A stretch of 64,000 nt of DNA from assembly GCF_031454155.1 (NCBI RefSeq), contig NZ_JAVDQG010000003.1, forward strand, positions 310,001 to 374,000, read 5' to 3'. The position numbers and the translations under genes are program-made. This document shows positions 27,534-38,598 of the stretch, one piece after another (the first letter of the stretch is position 1; every line of letters starts with the position of its first letter). The stretch comes from Desmospora profundinema. Lineage in GTDB: Bacteria > Bacillota > Bacilli > Thermoactinomycetales > DSM-45169. Under the pieces are notes generated by a model. That model did no database searches, was not told the DNA's origin, and saw nothing but the letters and a program-made list of their open reading frames with translations.

Positions 27534-28079
27534 ATGAATATGGAAAACACCACCACAGGCAGAAGTGCGCTTCCGTGGCTGGTCGGTTGTGGCGGGTTGA
27601 TTTTGTTGCTGTGCGTGGCGGCTGTGGCACTTTTTGTGATGAATGTAGATAAGATTGAGCAATCATTCGGTGAATCACTCTTGGGTTCGTTTGAGGAATG
27701 GGGGGAATGGGGCGACTGGGGAGTACAATCTCCCAACGAGATGAGTGAAAAAGCGATCGCTTTTGTTGAGGACGAGGGTTTGGTCAAGGCTGACGAGACG
27801 TTGCTGGGCTATTACGATAAGTATGGGGACCGGACTGAAGTAGCTGTGTTGACGGATGGGGCCATTCGATACTACAAAAATGGCCGCGTGACGGATGTGC
27901 CCCTGAAAAAAGTGGACGCGATTAAACATCACGAGCGGGAAAACTGGGGTGAAACCGTAGATGTGATTCTGATCCGGTACGACGGTGGAAAGCAGATGAA
28001 AGTGGAGGTTCTGGAGACCGAAGGCGGAGCCACGCTCTATGAGATGACGAAGGATGCTTGGAAGGAAGCGAAACGGTAA
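27534..28079 (+). CDS. Membrane-anchored protein of unknown function
   Basis: A 181-residue protein with one N-terminal membrane segment (LPWLVGCGGLILLLCVAAVALFV) and an extracytoplasmic or cytoplasmic domain of about 140 residues with an odd EEWGEWGDWG stretch. The later part (VAVLTDGAIRYYKNGRVTDVPLKKVDAIKHHE) resembles a small PH-like/bPH beta domain, but this is tentative. ATG at 27534 after GAAGAAAGGGAAG; the upstream in-frame extension is basic and unlike the rest. It converges on clpP with a shared terminator between them. Confidence 0.65.
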   Translation: MNMENTTTGRSALPWLVGCGGLILLLCVAAVALFVMNVDKIEQSFGESLLGSFEEWGEWGDWGVQSPNEMSEKAIAFVEDEGLVKADETLLGYYDKYGDRTEVAVLTDGAIRYYKNGRVTDVPLKKVDAIKHHERENWGETVDVILIRYDGGKQMKVEVLETEGGATLYEMTKDAWKEAKR

Positions 28080-28085
28080 ACGATA

Positions 28086-28121
28086 AAAAACGAGCGACTG
28101 CTTTAAGCAGTCGCTCGTTTC
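28086..28121. terminator. Bidirectional terminator between a membrane protein gene and clpP
   Basis: AAAACGAGCGACTGCTT and AAGCAGTCGCTCGTTT form an almost perfect 16-bp stem, with A-run on one side and T-run on the other, so it can stop both convergent transcripts. Confidence 0.9.
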
Positions 28122-28126
28122 ATCAA

Positions 28127-28717
28127 TCAAGATGATTTTTGATGGGTGACGATCTTGTCGATCAGCCCGTATTCCTTGGCCTGTTCAGAGGTCATAAAGT
28201 GGTCGCGGTCCGTGTCCCGCTCAATTTTTTTCAATGGTTGACCGGTTTGTTCCGACAACAGGTGATTCAGTCGATCGCGCATCCGCAAGATTCGCTTGGC
28301 GCTGATTTCGATGTCAGAAGCCTGCCCCTGTGCTCCGCCCAGAGGCTGGTGGATCATCACTTCACTGTTGGGCAGGGCCAAGCGCTTTCCTTTGGTCCCG
28401 GAAGAAAGGAGAAAAGCGCCCATGGATGCGGCCATGCCGATACAGATGGTCTGGATATCGCACTTGACATGTTGCATCGTGTCATAGATGGCGAATCCGG
28501 CAGAGATGGAACCACCCGGAGAGTTGATGTATAATTGAATGTCCTTGTTGGGATCCTCCGTCTGCAAAAACAAGAGCTGTGCGACAATGGTGTTTGCGAC
28601 AGCATCATTGATTTCACTGCCCAGGAAGATGATACGGTCTTTCAACAAGCGTGAATAGATGTCGTAGGATCGTTCACCGCGGTTGGTCTGTTCAACCACA
28701 TAGGGGATCAAGTTCAT
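28127..28717 (-). CDS. clpP: ATP-dependent Clp protease proteolytic subunit
   Basis: A 196-residue serine peptidase forming the tetradecameric ClpP barrel that works with ClpC, ClpX or ClpE. The catalytic triad is intact: Ser98 ([11 protein letters not shown]), His123 (MIHQPLGG), Asp172 ([10 protein letters not shown]). GAGGAGGAACC precedes the ATG. A CtsR heptad repeat and a sigma-A promoter lie upstream, so heat-shock/class III control is expected. Located upstream of tRNA-Arg and sigL but on the opposite strand. Confidence 0.97.
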   Translation of the reverse strand: MNLIPYVVEQTNRGERSYDIYSRLLKDRIIFLGSEINDAVANTIVAQLLFLQTEDPNKDIQLYINSPGGSISAGFAIYDTMQHVKCDIQTICIGMAASMGAFLLSSGTKGKRLALPNSEVMIHQPLGGAQGQASDIEISAKRILRMRDRLNHLLSEQTGQPLKKIERDTDRDHFMTSEQAKEYGLIDKIVTHQKSS

Positions 28718-28763
28718 CTTTTTGGTTCCTCCTCGATGGTGGAGTCATGGGATCAGTGATTCC

Positions 28764-28804
28764 ATGATAACCCAAATAACCACTAATGGTCAATATAGGT
28801 CAAA
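28764..28804 (-). promoter_or_regulatory. clpP promoter with CtsR operator
   Basis: On the plus strand GGTCAAT-ATA-GGTCAAA (28788-28804) fits the CtsR tandem heptad consensus with one mismatch. On the minus strand, TTGACC within it serves as -35 and TATCAT follows 18 bases later as -10. The repressor site therefore overlaps the -35 region of clpP. Confidence 0.75.
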
Positions 28805-28818
28805 CAAATCGTAGCCAA

Positions 28819-28852
28819 TAAAAAAACACGACAACCCGAATGGCTGCCATGT
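28819..28852 (-). terminator. Terminator of the tRNA-Arg transcript
   Basis: On the minus strand GGCAGCC-ATTC-GGGTTGTC (with G-U pairs) is followed by GTGTTTTTTTA just after the tRNA 3' end. Confidence 0.6.
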
Positions 28853-28859
28853 TTGTCCT

Positions 28860-28934
28860 TGGTGCGCCTACCAGGATTCGAACCTGGGCACCTGGTTCCG
28901 GAGACCAGTGCTCTATCCCCTGAGCTATAGGCGC
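28860..28934 (-). tRNA. tRNA-Arg (anticodon CCG)
   Basis: A full cloverleaf on the minus strand: acceptor GCGCCTA/TAGGCGC, D-arm AGCTCAGGGGATAGAGC, anticodon arm CTGGT-CTCCGGA-ACCAG with anticodon CCG (codon CGG), T-arm CCAGGTTCGAATCCTGG, discriminator A and encoded CCA. A TTGCAT-17-TATAAT promoter lies upstream. Confidence 0.95.
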
Positions 28935-28966
28935 AAAGTGAACTCGCATCTCTGGCGACAAAGAAT

Positions 28967-28995
28967 ATTATAGCGAAAACAGAGATGAAATGCAA
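28967..28995 (-). promoter_or_regulatory. Sigma-A promoter for tRNA-Arg
   Basis: On the minus strand TTGCAT (28990-28995), a 17-base spacer and TATAAT (28967-28972), about 33 bases before the mature tRNA 5' end. Confidence 0.7.
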
Positions 28996-28999
28996 GGAT

Positions 29000-29363
29000 C
29001 TTTTTCCTTGCTGTCGCCGGAAAGGAATGGCAGCGTCTGATGGGATTCTGAAGCCTGGAAAACAAGGAAGCCGAACCGAGTTTATGCTAAAATAAAAGAG
29101 TCGACACCGTTTCCCAGGGTCTTCGTTCAGTTCTTCCCTTGAAACCCATGACCTAATCACCCCTAAAGAAAAAACAGGCGGTTTGGAACCCTGTCATTAG
29201 GCTCTATCAAAAGCCTGCAGAGTATAGCGAGATCCGGGAGCGAAAAGCGAGCGGGACGAGACTGGTGCTTGATGGGTGAGTGCATCACGCCCGGGAAAGA
29301 AAGTACCCAGGCGAAAATAGTGCTGGCAGTGCATATAATGAATCAGACGGAGGTGACGGAGAA
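29000..29363. other. Intergenic region before sigL
   Basis: About 360 bases without a supported gene apart from a degenerate copy of the C repeat (29223-29268). No clear promoter for sigL could be chosen. Confidence 0.4.
29223..29268 (+). repeat. C-unit repeat, degenerate copy 1
   Basis: Starts TATAGCGAGATCCGGGAGCG and ends GACGAGACTGGTGCTT. It matches the ends of the C unit seen at 31888, 48885/49215 and (reverse) 54673-54726, with a diverged middle. Confidence 0.55.
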
Positions 29364-30722
29364 ATGGCATTGTCGATGGGATATGGCCTGGTTCAAGAGC
29401 AAAGGATGAAATTGGCGATGACGCCTGAATTGCGTCAGGCTATCCAGGTCTTGCAATATTCCGCCACCGAGTTGGTTCAGTTCTTACAGGAACAAGCATT
29501 GGAAAACCCGGTACTGGAAGTAGAGGGGGGAACTGGGGAAGAGATTTTGGCGTGGGCCGAATACTGGCGGGGCGGGGGAGCGCCCGCGGGCGGTCCGGTT
29601 CGATCTGATGACGAGGACCGGCGCTGGGAATCTGCTCCTGCAAGAGAGAACACGTTATCCGATGAGTTGGAAAGCCAGCTTCGATTGTTGACGCTGGATC
29701 GGGCAAAGGCGCGAGTGGTTCGCTACCTGATCGGAAATTTGGATGAACAGGGTTATCTGGTGTTGGAACCGGAACTAATATGTAAGCGCTTTAATTGTGA
29801 TATGGAAGAGGTTCAAGCCTGTTTGGACGTATTGCAGTCGATGGAGCCGGCCGGGGTGGGGGCGCGATCGTTATCCGAGTGTCTGCAGCTGCAACTCATT
29901 CGAAAGCCCGATCCCAACCCGATTGCGTTGGCGATCGTGGATGCCCATTTGGACGATATTGCAGCCGGCCGACACCGGCAAGTGGCGAAAGCACTGGGAT
30001 GTGATCTGGAGTCCGTGCAGAAGGCGGCAGATCACATCCAAACGTTGAACCCCCGCCCCGGCTTGGCCTTCGGGAGGCTGGAATCGCGTTATCTTTTACC
30101 CGACGTCACGGTGGAAGAAGTGGACGGAACCTATCGCGTGACGGTAAATCAGGGCGGGATGCCCCGTTTGGGCATCAGCACCCATTATGAACATTTTTTG
30201 CGGCGGCAGGATGAAGAAGCCCGCCAGGCGCTGCCATACATTAAAAGCCGGCTGCAATCGGCGATGTGGCTGATGAAAAGCGTGGAACAGCGGCATCAGA
30301 CTTTGCAGCGGGTAGCACAGGCGATCGTGGATGAACAACAGGCATTTTTCAAGCACGGAATCTCCCGGTTAAAACCCCTCACTCTCAAACAAGTGGCGGA
30401 TTCCCTGGATTTGCACGAATCAACGGTAAGCCGTGCCACTCAGCAGAAAACCATGCAAACCCCCCGTGGTTTATTCCCTTTCCGTTACTTTTTTCCATCT
30501 GGCGTCTCTACGGAGGGTGGCGGGAATACTTCTGCCCAAAGTGTAAAAGATACCATCACACGGATGATCGAAGGCGAACGGAAAACAGCCCCCCTATCCG
30601 ACCAACGGATCGCGGAACAACTACAGCAGGAAGGGGTGCGCATCTCTCGGCGAACCGTGGCCAAATACAGAGAAGAGTTGGGGATTCCCTCTTCTAAAGC
30701 GCGACGGCGCTTCTCCGATTAA
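29364..30722 (+). CDS. sigL: RNA polymerase sigma-54 factor
   Basis: A 452-residue sigma-54. Region I is the Gln/Leu-rich start (LVQEQRMKLAMTPELRQAIQVLQ), followed by the acidic region, the core-binding domain (two stretches with SLDLHESTVSRATQQK as the helix-turn-helix) and the C-terminal RpoN box region (SRRTVAKYREELGIPSSKARRR). It directs transcription from -24/-12 promoters with AAA+ activators; in B. subtilis SigL controls branched-chain keto-acid and levanase genes. ATG at 29364 after GGAGGTGACGGAG. Located upstream of cggR as in B. subtilis-like genomes. Confidence 0.93.
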   Translation: MALSMGYGLVQEQRMKLAMTPELRQAIQVLQYSATELVQFLQEQALENPVLEVEGGTGEEILAWAEYWRGGGAPAGGPVRSDDEDRRWESAPARENTLSDELESQLRLLTLDRAKARVVRYLIGNLDEQGYLVLEPELICKRFNCDMEEVQACLDVLQSMEPAGVGARSLSECLQLQLIRKPDPNPIALAIVDAHLDDIAAGRHRQVAKALGCDLESVQKAADHIQTLNPRPGLAFGRLESRYLLPDVTVEEVDGTYRVTVNQGGMPRLGISTHYEHFLRRQDEEARQALPYIKSRLQSAMWLMKSVEQRHQTLQRVAQAIVDEQQAFFKHGISRLKPLTLKQVADSLDLHESTVSRATQQKTMQTPRGLFPFRYFFPSGVSTEGGGNTSAQSVKDTITRMIEGERKTAPLSDQRIAEQLQQEGVRISRRTVAKYREELGIPSSKARRRFSD

Positions 30723-30730
30723 GTAAAATC

Positions 30731-30820
30731 AAAATCTGCTTCTGCGGTGAGGGACAAATGATTCTTGTCAAACGAAATCCCATTCGATACAATCAGGGTG
30801 AAGCAGATTTTCTCTTTTTT
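30731..30820 (+). promoter_or_regulatory. Inverted repeat enclosing the cggR promoter
   Basis: AAAATCTGCTTC (30731-30742) is the perfect complement of GAAGCAGATTTT (30800-30811), which is followed by CTCTTTTTTT. The 57-base loop contains a consensus sigma-A promoter (TTGTCA 30765-30770, 17-base spacer, TACAAT 30788-30793). The outer repeat could terminate sigL transcripts, while initiation inside the loop starts cggR mRNA within or near the right arm. Confidence 0.75.
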
Positions 30821-30828
30821 TGGCCCGG

Positions 30829-30866
30829 ATGGGACGAATTTTGCTACGTGGGACATAAAATGTCCC
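30829..30866 (+). promoter_or_regulatory. CggR operator
   Basis: TGGGACGAATTTTGCTACG followed by TGGGACATAAAATGTCCC gives two GGGAC direct half-sites 19 bases apart, the second part of a GGGAC/GTCCC palindrome. This matches the B. subtilis CggR operator between the promoter and the cggR start. Here it lies between the promoter at 30765-30793 and the ribosome site of cggR. Confidence 0.85.
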
Positions 30867-30876
30867 GGAGGGGAAT

Positions 30877-31893
30877 ATGAAAAAGATATTGGATCTGCAA
30901 AGTCAATTGCTTCCGGATTTACTGAACACGATGCGTAAGCGGTACGAGATTCTCCGTCATCTTCAACTGATGCAGCCGGTCGGCAGACGCAGCCTTGCTT
31001 CCGCATTGGGGTATACCGAGCGGGTCTTGCGGAGTGAGGTGGAGTTTCTGCAGGATCAGGGTTTGATCCGTATCGAAGCGGTGGGAATGCAACTGACCGC
31101 TGCCGGTATGGAGCTGGTGGCGGAGATGGAGCCCCTGATTAAAGACCTGTTCGGATTAACAGAATTGGAAGAACGGTTATGCCGCTTACTGGGGTTGAAG
31201 CGGGTGGTCATCGTACCCGGTGATGCGGATCGATCCGACTGGGTGAAGCATGAAATGGGGCGGGCAGGCGCTCGCCTGTTGAAGCAGTTGGCCCGTCCAA
31301 ATCAGGTGGTCGCCGTGGCTGGAGGGACGACAGTGGCGGCTGTGGCCGATATGATGACAGCATCTCCCGGACTGAAGGAGACCACTTTTGTCCCCGCTCG
31401 TGGTGGGTTAGGGGAAGCGGTGGAGTTGGAGGCTAACTACATCGCCTCCCTGATGGCGCAAAAAGCAGGGGGATCCTACCGTTTGATGCATGTTCCCGAT
31501 CAGCTGAGCGACGATGCGTATGAAACATTGATTCGTGAGCCTCATATTCAGGAAGCACTGGAGCTGGTACGCTCTGCCCGCATTGTGGTCCACGGGATCG
31601 GAGATGCTAGAGCCATGGCTACCCGAAGGAAATCGGACACCCGTCTGCTGGAACGGTTGGAACAAAAAGGAGCGGTCGGAGAAGCATTCGGCCATTATTT
31701 CAATCGAGATGGAGAGATCGTCCACCGCGGTCGCAGCATCGGGCTTCATGTGGACGATCTCGACCGGGTGGATTATACATTGGCTGTCGCCGGCGGAACC
31801 AGTAAAGCGGAAGCGGTGGCCGCCATCTGTCCGGTAGTGGGGAAAGACACCTTGATCACCGACGAGGCCGCCGCCCGCACGATTTTGGCATAG
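30877..31893 (+). CDS. cggR: Central glycolytic genes regulator
   Basis: A 338-residue SorC/DeoR-type repressor. N-terminal helix-turn-helix (QPVGRRSLASALGYTERVLRSEVEFLQDQGLI), then a sugar-phosphate-binding domain (VVAVAGGTTVAAVADMM, VPARGGLGEAVELEANYIASLMA). In B. subtilis it represses gapA-pgk-tpiA-pgm-eno and is relieved by fructose-1,6-bisphosphate. GGAGGGGAAT precedes the ATG. The TAG stop falls at the beginning of a C-unit repeat, so the repeat has probably replaced the original gene end or 3' flank. Confidence 0.93.
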   Translation: MKKILDLQSQLLPDLLNTMRKRYEILRHLQLMQPVGRRSLASALGYTERVLRSEVEFLQDQGLIRIEAVGMQLTAAGMELVAEMEPLIKDLFGLTELEERLCRLLGLKRVVIVPGDADRSDWVKHEMGRAGARLLKQLARPNQVVAVAGGTTVAAVADMMTASPGLKETTFVPARGGLGEAVELEANYIASLMAQKAGGSYRLMHVPDQLSDDAYETLIREPHIQEALELVRSARIVVHGIGDARAMATRRKSDTRLLERLEQKGAVGEAFGHYFNRDGEIVHRGRSIGLHVDDLDRVDYTLAVAGGTSKAEAVAAICPVVGKDTLITDEAAARTILA

Positions 31894-31935
31894 CGAGACC
31901 TGGGAACGAAGTGACCGAGGCGAGACTTGTGCTAG
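31888..31935 (+). repeat. C-unit repeat, copy 2 (left part)
   Basis: GCATAGCGAGACCTGGGAAC... to GACTTGTGCTAG. It contains the cggR stop and ends in CTAG where element A1 starts. A further fragment, GCATAGCGAGACGCG, lies at 32100-32114 just beyond A1. Confidence 0.65.
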
Positions 31936-32091
31936 CGCTACGGTTGTACCTATAAGAGCAGGTGCAGATGTGAGAAGGGAGGGCGGTGGGATGGCTGCGA
32001 TCCTTTGCGCTTTTTGCAAGAGATCGAAGACAGCCCGCCAGCCCGACCAACCACGCTCATATACACTCTTCATACAAATGCAACTGTAGTA
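31936..32091. mobile_element. MITE-like element A, copy 1
   Basis: A 156-bp non-coding palindromic element flanked by CTAG (31932-31935) and TTAG (32092-32095). Terminal inverted repeats are CGCTACGGTTG and CAACTGTAGTA. The core contains CCTTTGCGCTTTTTGCAAGAG, shared by all A and B copies. It is nearly identical to copy A2 at 49054-49210. It sits between cggR and gapA, in the intercistronic region that is endonucleolytically processed in B. subtilis. Confidence 0.75.
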
Positions 32092-32152
32092 TTAGCCGTG
32101 CATAGCGAGACGCGTGTATAAACCCCGTCCCAACCGGGGCGATTCAAATTAA

Positions 32153-33184
<1,032 letters not shown>

Positions 33185-33253
33185 GTCTAGAATAAAGGGG
33201 AAGAAGGGGGGAGCAGCTACTCTCCTCTTTCTCATGCCGAGGAGGTTGGATGC

Positions 33254-34438
33254 GTGAATAAACGGTCGATCCGAGATGTGGATGTAAGAGGCAAGCGTGT
33301 ATTTTGCCGTGTAGATTTCAACGTTCCCCTGGAAGATGGCCGCATCACCGATGACAACCGGATCCGGGCGGCCTTGCCTACCATTCGGGATCTATCCCAG
33401 AGGGGGGCCAAAGTGATCCTGGCAAGCCACTTGGGCCGTCCCAAAGGAGAAGTAGTGGAGGAATTGCGGCTTGCCCCGGTTTCCCGCCGCCTGTCGGAGC
33501 TGTTGGGCCAACCGGTGGCACAAGCTTCGGAAGCGGTGGGTGAAGCGGTGGAAGAACAAGTGGCCCGATTGAAAGAAGGAGAGGTTCTGCTCCTGGAAAA
33601 TGTCCGCTTCTATCCGGGTGAAGAAAAGAACGACCCCGATTTGTCTCAGTCGTTTGCCCGCCTGGCGGACCTGTATGTGAATGACGCCTTTGGTGCCGCA
33701 CACCGGGCGCACGCCTCCACGGCTGGCATTGCGCAGCATCTTCCGGCAGTGGCGGGATTTCTGATGGAACAGGAGCTCTCCACATTGGGGCGCGCCTTGG
33801 AAAACCCGGAGCGTCCTTTCACTGCTATCATCGGTGGAGCCAAGGTGAAGGACAAAATCGGTGTGATCGAAAACCTGCTGGAAAAAGTGGATCATCTGCT
33901 GATCGGCGGTGGATTGTCCTATACCTTTCTCAAGGCAAAAGGGTTGGAGATCGGACAGTCCTTGTTGGAACCGGATAAAATCGATCTGGCTCGGGAATTT
34001 ATGAACCAAGCAGAAGCAAAAGGAGTGAACCTACTCCTTCCGGAAGACATCGTGGTAACCGACGAATTTTCCCCCGACGCCCGGGCGGAGACGGTGGCCG
34101 TTGACGCCATCCCGAAGGACATGCAGGGGATGGATATTGGACCGAAGACCCGTGAGCGGTTTGCACAGATCATCGCCGATTCCCGCTTGGTCATCTGGAA
34201 CGGTCCCCTGGGTGTGTTTGAATTCGATCGCTTTGCGGAAGGGACGTTTGCCATTGCCCAAGCCGTCGCCGATTCCGATGGGCTGTCGATCATCGGGGGA
34301 GGAGATTCCGCAGCGGCCATCGCCAAGGCGGGCCTGTCCGAGCGGGTGGGCCACATTTCCACCGGCGGGGGCGCTTCTCTGGAATTGATGGAAGGCAAGA
34401 CACTGCCTGGAGTGGCAGCACTCAACGATAAAGATTGA
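33254..34438 (+). CDS. pgk: Phosphoglycerate kinase
   Basis: A 394-residue enzyme transferring phosphate from 1,3-bisphosphoglycerate to ADP. Seen: [66 protein letters not shown] and the GGGDSAAA nucleotide loop. GTG start with GAGGAGGTTGG 8 bases upstream. Confidence 0.97.
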   Translation: MNKRSIRDVDVRGKRVFCRVDFNVPLEDGRITDDNRIRAALPTIRDLSQRGAKVILASHLGRPKGEVVEELRLAPVSRRLSELLGQPVAQASEAVGEAVEEQVARLKEGEVLLLENVRFYPGEEKNDPDLSQSFARLADLYVNDAFGAAHRAHASTAGIAQHLPAVAGFLMEQELSTLGRALENPERPFTAIIGGAKVKDKIGVIENLLEKVDHLLIGGGLSYTFLKAKGLEIGQSLLEPDKIDLAREFMNQAEAKGVNLLLPEDIVVTDEFSPDARAETVAVDAIPKDMQGMDIGPKTRERFAQIIADSRLVIWNGPLGVFEFDRFAEGTFAIAQAVADSDGLSIIGGGDSAAAIAKAGLSERVGHISTGGGASLELMEGKTLPGVAALNDKD

Positions 34439-34455
34439 AGTAGGTGAAACTTTTC

Positions 34456-35226
34456 ATGCGTATACCCGTCATCGCAGGCAACTGGAAGATGCATAAAACG
34501 ATTTCGGAATCCCTGGATTACCTGGAAGCGTTTCGTACCGTCGGGGAGAAAAACGGAGTGGAGACGGTTTTGTGCGGACCTTTCCTCACTTTGCCGGCAT
34601 TGGTAGAAGGGACGGAAAACTCTTCTATCGGGATCGGCGCACAAAACATGCATTGGGAAGAACAGGGGGCGTTTACCGGTGAAGTAAGTCCCTCCATGCT
34701 TCGGGATCTGGGTGTTCCTTATGTCATCGTCGGCCATTCGGAACGGCGCACCTTATTCGGAGAGACCGATGAATCGGTTCGAAACAAAGTGAGAGCCGCT
34801 TTGGCCCATGATCTGGTACCCATTTTATGTGTGGGGGAAACGATCGAAGAGCGGGAAGACGGCCGGACGCAAGAGATTGTCCGTAAGCAAACGGTGGAGG
34901 CGGTGCAGGAACTCTCCTCGAAGGAGATGGCTCGTGTGATCGTCGCTTACGAACCGGTTTGGGCCATCGGAACCGGGCGGTCCGCCACGGCGGAGGACGC
35001 TCAGGATGTTGTCGCCTTTATTCGCCGCATATTGGCCGATCAGTTTGACCAACAGGTGGCCAACCAGGTTCGCATCTTGTATGGAGGCAGTGTCAAACCG
35101 GCCAATATCGACGAGCTGCTGCAAATGGATGATATTGATGGCGCACTGGTTGGCGGGGCCAGCCTGGATCCGGAATCTTTCGGCCAGTTGGTAGATGCCG
35201 CTGCTCGCCGGGGGAATGCTCCATGA
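34456..35226 (+). CDS. tpiA: Triosephosphate isomerase
   Basis: A 256-residue TIM barrel interconverting DHAP and GAP. Seen: [10 protein letters not shown] with the catalytic Lys, VGHSERR with His, and [11 protein letters not shown] with Glu. The ATG at 34456 fits the family start; a GTG four codons upstream is possible. Overlaps gpmI by four bases (ATGA). Confidence 0.96.
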   Translation: MRIPVIAGNWKMHKTISESLDYLEAFRTVGEKNGVETVLCGPFLTLPALVEGTENSSIGIGAQNMHWEEQGAFTGEVSPSMLRDLGVPYVIVGHSERRTLFGETDESVRNKVRAALAHDLVPILCVGETIEEREDGRTQEIVRKQTVEAVQELSSKEMARVIVAYEPVWAIGTGRSATAEDAQDVVAFIRRILADQFDQQVANQVRILYGGSVKPANIDELLQMDDIDGALVGGASLDPESFGQLVDAAARRGNAP

Positions 35227-36761
35227 GCGGAGAAAAACCTGTCGCTCTGATCATCCTGGATGGGTTCGCCCTGCGGGATGAAACCCGGGGAAATGCGGTG
35301 GCTCAAGCGGAAAAGCCCCGCTTTGACCAGCTGTGGGACCAATATCCCCACACCACCTTACGCGCTTCCGGTGAAGCCGTGGGGCTGCCGGAGGGGCAGA
35401 TGGGTAATTCCGAAGTGGGCCACTTGAATATCGGTTCCGGACGGATCGTATATCAGGACCTCACCCGTGTCGGCAAATCGATTGAGGAGGGGGAGTTTTT
35501 CAAAAATGAAACCTTCCTCGGTGCCATTCGTCATGTCAAGGAAAAGAAACGAACGCTCCACCTGTATGGCCTGCTGTCGGACGGGGGCGTCCACAGCCAT
35601 ATCGATCACCTCTATGCCTTGCTGGAGCTGGCGGCCAAAGAGAAGGTGGAGGATGTCTGTGTCCACGCTTTTCTGGATGGACGGGATGTCTCACCCGATT
35701 CCGGTATGGACTATATCCAACAGTTGTCCGACAAAATGAAGGAAGTGGGCGTCGGGCGGATCGCCACCGTCCAGGGGCGTTATTACGCGATGGACCGGGA
35801 CAACCGTTGGGAACGGACAGAAAAGGCGTACCGGGCGATGGTGTACGGGGACGGACCCCGCTACCGCGATCCGCTGGAGGCAGTAAAGGAATCATATGAG
35901 AAGAGTTTGTATGACGAATTTGTCATGCCCACTGTGATCGTCGACGACCAGGACGAGCCTGTCGGCTTGATCCGGAGCGGGGATGCGGTCATTTTTTACA
36001 ATTTTCGCCCCGACCGGGCCATCCAGATTTCGTTGGCCTTCACCAACGACGATTTCCGCGGGTTTGACCGCGGGGAGAAAAAGCCGGAGAATCTGTACTA
36101 TGTCTGCCTGACCAAGTTCAGTGAGTCCGTCGATGGATATGTCGCCTACAAACCGACTGATCTGGACAATACTTATGGGGAAGTGATTGCCCAAAACAGG
36201 CTGAAGCAGCTTCGAATCGCAGAGACGGAGAAGTATCCCCATGTCACCTTTTTCTTCAGCGGGGGCAGGGAAGAACCGTTCCCCGGGGAAGAGCGTATTC
36301 TGATCGACTCTCCCAAGGTGGATACCTACGATTTGAAGCCGGAGATGAGCGCCTTTGAAGTGACGGACGCCTTGGTCAAGGAAATCGAGGCGGGTAAACA
36401 TGACACTATCATCTTAAATTTCGCCAACCCTGACATGGTGGGCCACTCCGGTCTGCTGGAGCCCACCATCCGGGCGGTGGAAGTGGTGGATACCTGTCTG
36501 GGCCGGGTGGTGGACGCCATCCATGAGCAAGGAGGCACGGCCGTTATCATCGCCGATCATGGCAATGCCGACAAGGTTCGCGACGAGAATGACCAACCCT
36601 ATACAGCCCATACGACATATCCGGTCCCCTGCATCGTGACCCGTTCCGATGTCCGGCTCCGGGATGAGGGAATTCTGGCCGATGTGGCTCCCACTCTGCT
36701 GGCCTTACTGGGTTTGGAGCAGCCGGAAGAAATGACCGGTCAAACGCTGATCCAAAAGTGA
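35223..36761 (+). CDS. gpmI: 2,3-bisphosphoglycerate-independent phosphoglycerate mutase
   Basis: A 512-residue Mn-dependent mutase. Seen: [12 protein letters not shown] and the phosphoserine nucleophile in [14 protein letters not shown], then [14 protein letters not shown] and metal-site motifs NPDMVGHSG and ADHGNADKV. Converts 3-phosphoglycerate to 2-phosphoglycerate. ATGA overlap with tpiA; eno follows 23 bases later. Confidence 0.97.
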   Translation: MSGEKPVALIILDGFALRDETRGNAVAQAEKPRFDQLWDQYPHTTLRASGEAVGLPEGQMGNSEVGHLNIGSGRIVYQDLTRVGKSIEEGEFFKNETFLGAIRHVKEKKRTLHLYGLLSDGGVHSHIDHLYALLELAAKEKVEDVCVHAFLDGRDVSPDSGMDYIQQLSDKMKEVGVGRIATVQGRYYAMDRDNRWERTEKAYRAMVYGDGPRYRDPLEAVKESYEKSLYDEFVMPTVIVDDQDEPVGLIRSGDAVIFYNFRPDRAIQISLAFTNDDFRGFDRGEKKPENLYYVCLTKFSESVDGYVAYKPTDLDNTYGEVIAQNRLKQLRIAETEKYPHVTFFFSGGREEPFPGEERILIDSPKVDTYDLKPEMSAFEVTDALVKEIEAGKHDTIILNFANPDMVGHSGLLEPTIRAVEVVDTCLGRVVDAIHEQGGTAVIIADHGNADKVRDENDQPYTAHTTYPVPCIVTRSDVRLRDEGILADVAPTLLALLGLEQPEEMTGQTLIQK

Positions 36762-36781
36762 ATCTGCAAAGGAGGAAATAA

Positions 36782-38071
<1,290 letters not shown>

Positions 38072-38080
38072 CTGGTCTTC

Positions 38081-38108
38081 CCGCCGGCTTCTGTCCGGCG
38101 GTTTTTTA
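38081..38108 (+). terminator. Terminator after eno
   Basis: CCGCCGG-7-CCGGCGG stem followed by TTTTTTA. Confidence 0.9.
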
Positions 38109-38136
38109 TTCCTGTAGTCCCTGGATGCCGTTTACC

Positions 38137-38165
38137 TTGAAAATGGCGGTAGGTTGTGGTAGAGT
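38137..38165 (+). promoter_or_regulatory. Possible sigma-A promoter for secG
   Basis: TTGAAA (38137-38142), 17 bases, then TAGAGT as a weak -10 (38160-38165), about 50 bases before the secG start. Confidence 0.4.
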
Positions 38166-38212
38166 AACATCTGTGAAATTGTCGTTATCGCCGTTGGGAG
38201 GTGATTGCCGAT

Positions 38213-38443
38213 ATGCAACTCGCCGTGGATATCTTACTTGCCATTGTCAGTCTCGCTCTCATTGTTGTCGTGTTGCTGCAAACGGGCCGTAGTGCCGGTC
38301 TGTCCGGTGCGATCGGCGGTGGAGCCGAGCAATTGATGGGAAAAACAAAAGCCCGTGGTATTGACGCGCTTTTGAGTAAAATTACTGTGGCATTGGCCAT
38401 TTTGTTTATGGTCCTTACTTTGCTGGCCGGTTATTTTATCTGA
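38213..38443 (+). CDS. secG: Preprotein translocase subunit SecG
   Basis: A 76-residue membrane protein with two hydrophobic helices (LLAIVSLALIVVVLLQ and ITVALAILFMVLTLLAGYFI) and the connecting QTGRSAGLSGAIGGGAEQL loop typical of SecG. It associates with SecYE and aids SecA-driven export. The ATG at 38213 follows GGGAGGTGATTGCCGAT. In Bacillus it is upstream of the esterase gene yvaK and rnr, as here. Confidence 0.92.
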   Translation: MQLAVDILLAIVSLALIVVVLLQTGRSAGLSGAIGGGAEQLMGKTKARGIDALLSKITVALAILFMVLTLLAGYFI

Positions 38444-38532
38444 TCTGAAAATGGATACTGGACACCGATATTCTCTGTGTTTCGTGGCGATAGGAGCCGT
38501 GGATACACGGAACGTACCTTCGGGGACACAAA

Positions 38533-38562
38533 GAACAGCGGGGGAAGCCCAGCTGTTTTTTT
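38533..38562 (+). terminator. Terminator after secG
   Basis: AACAGCGGGG-GAAG-CCCAGCTGTT stem followed by TTTTTAA, about 90 bases beyond secG. Confidence 0.7.
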
Positions 38563-38598
38563 AATACCGTTCAAACTGAAGAAGGAGGAGTCCGGATC

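Noticed and set aside
33185-33240. Terminator between gapA and pgk
   Set aside because: GGGGGGAGCAGCTACTCTCC can fold weakly but has no good stem or T-run; the operon seems continuous.
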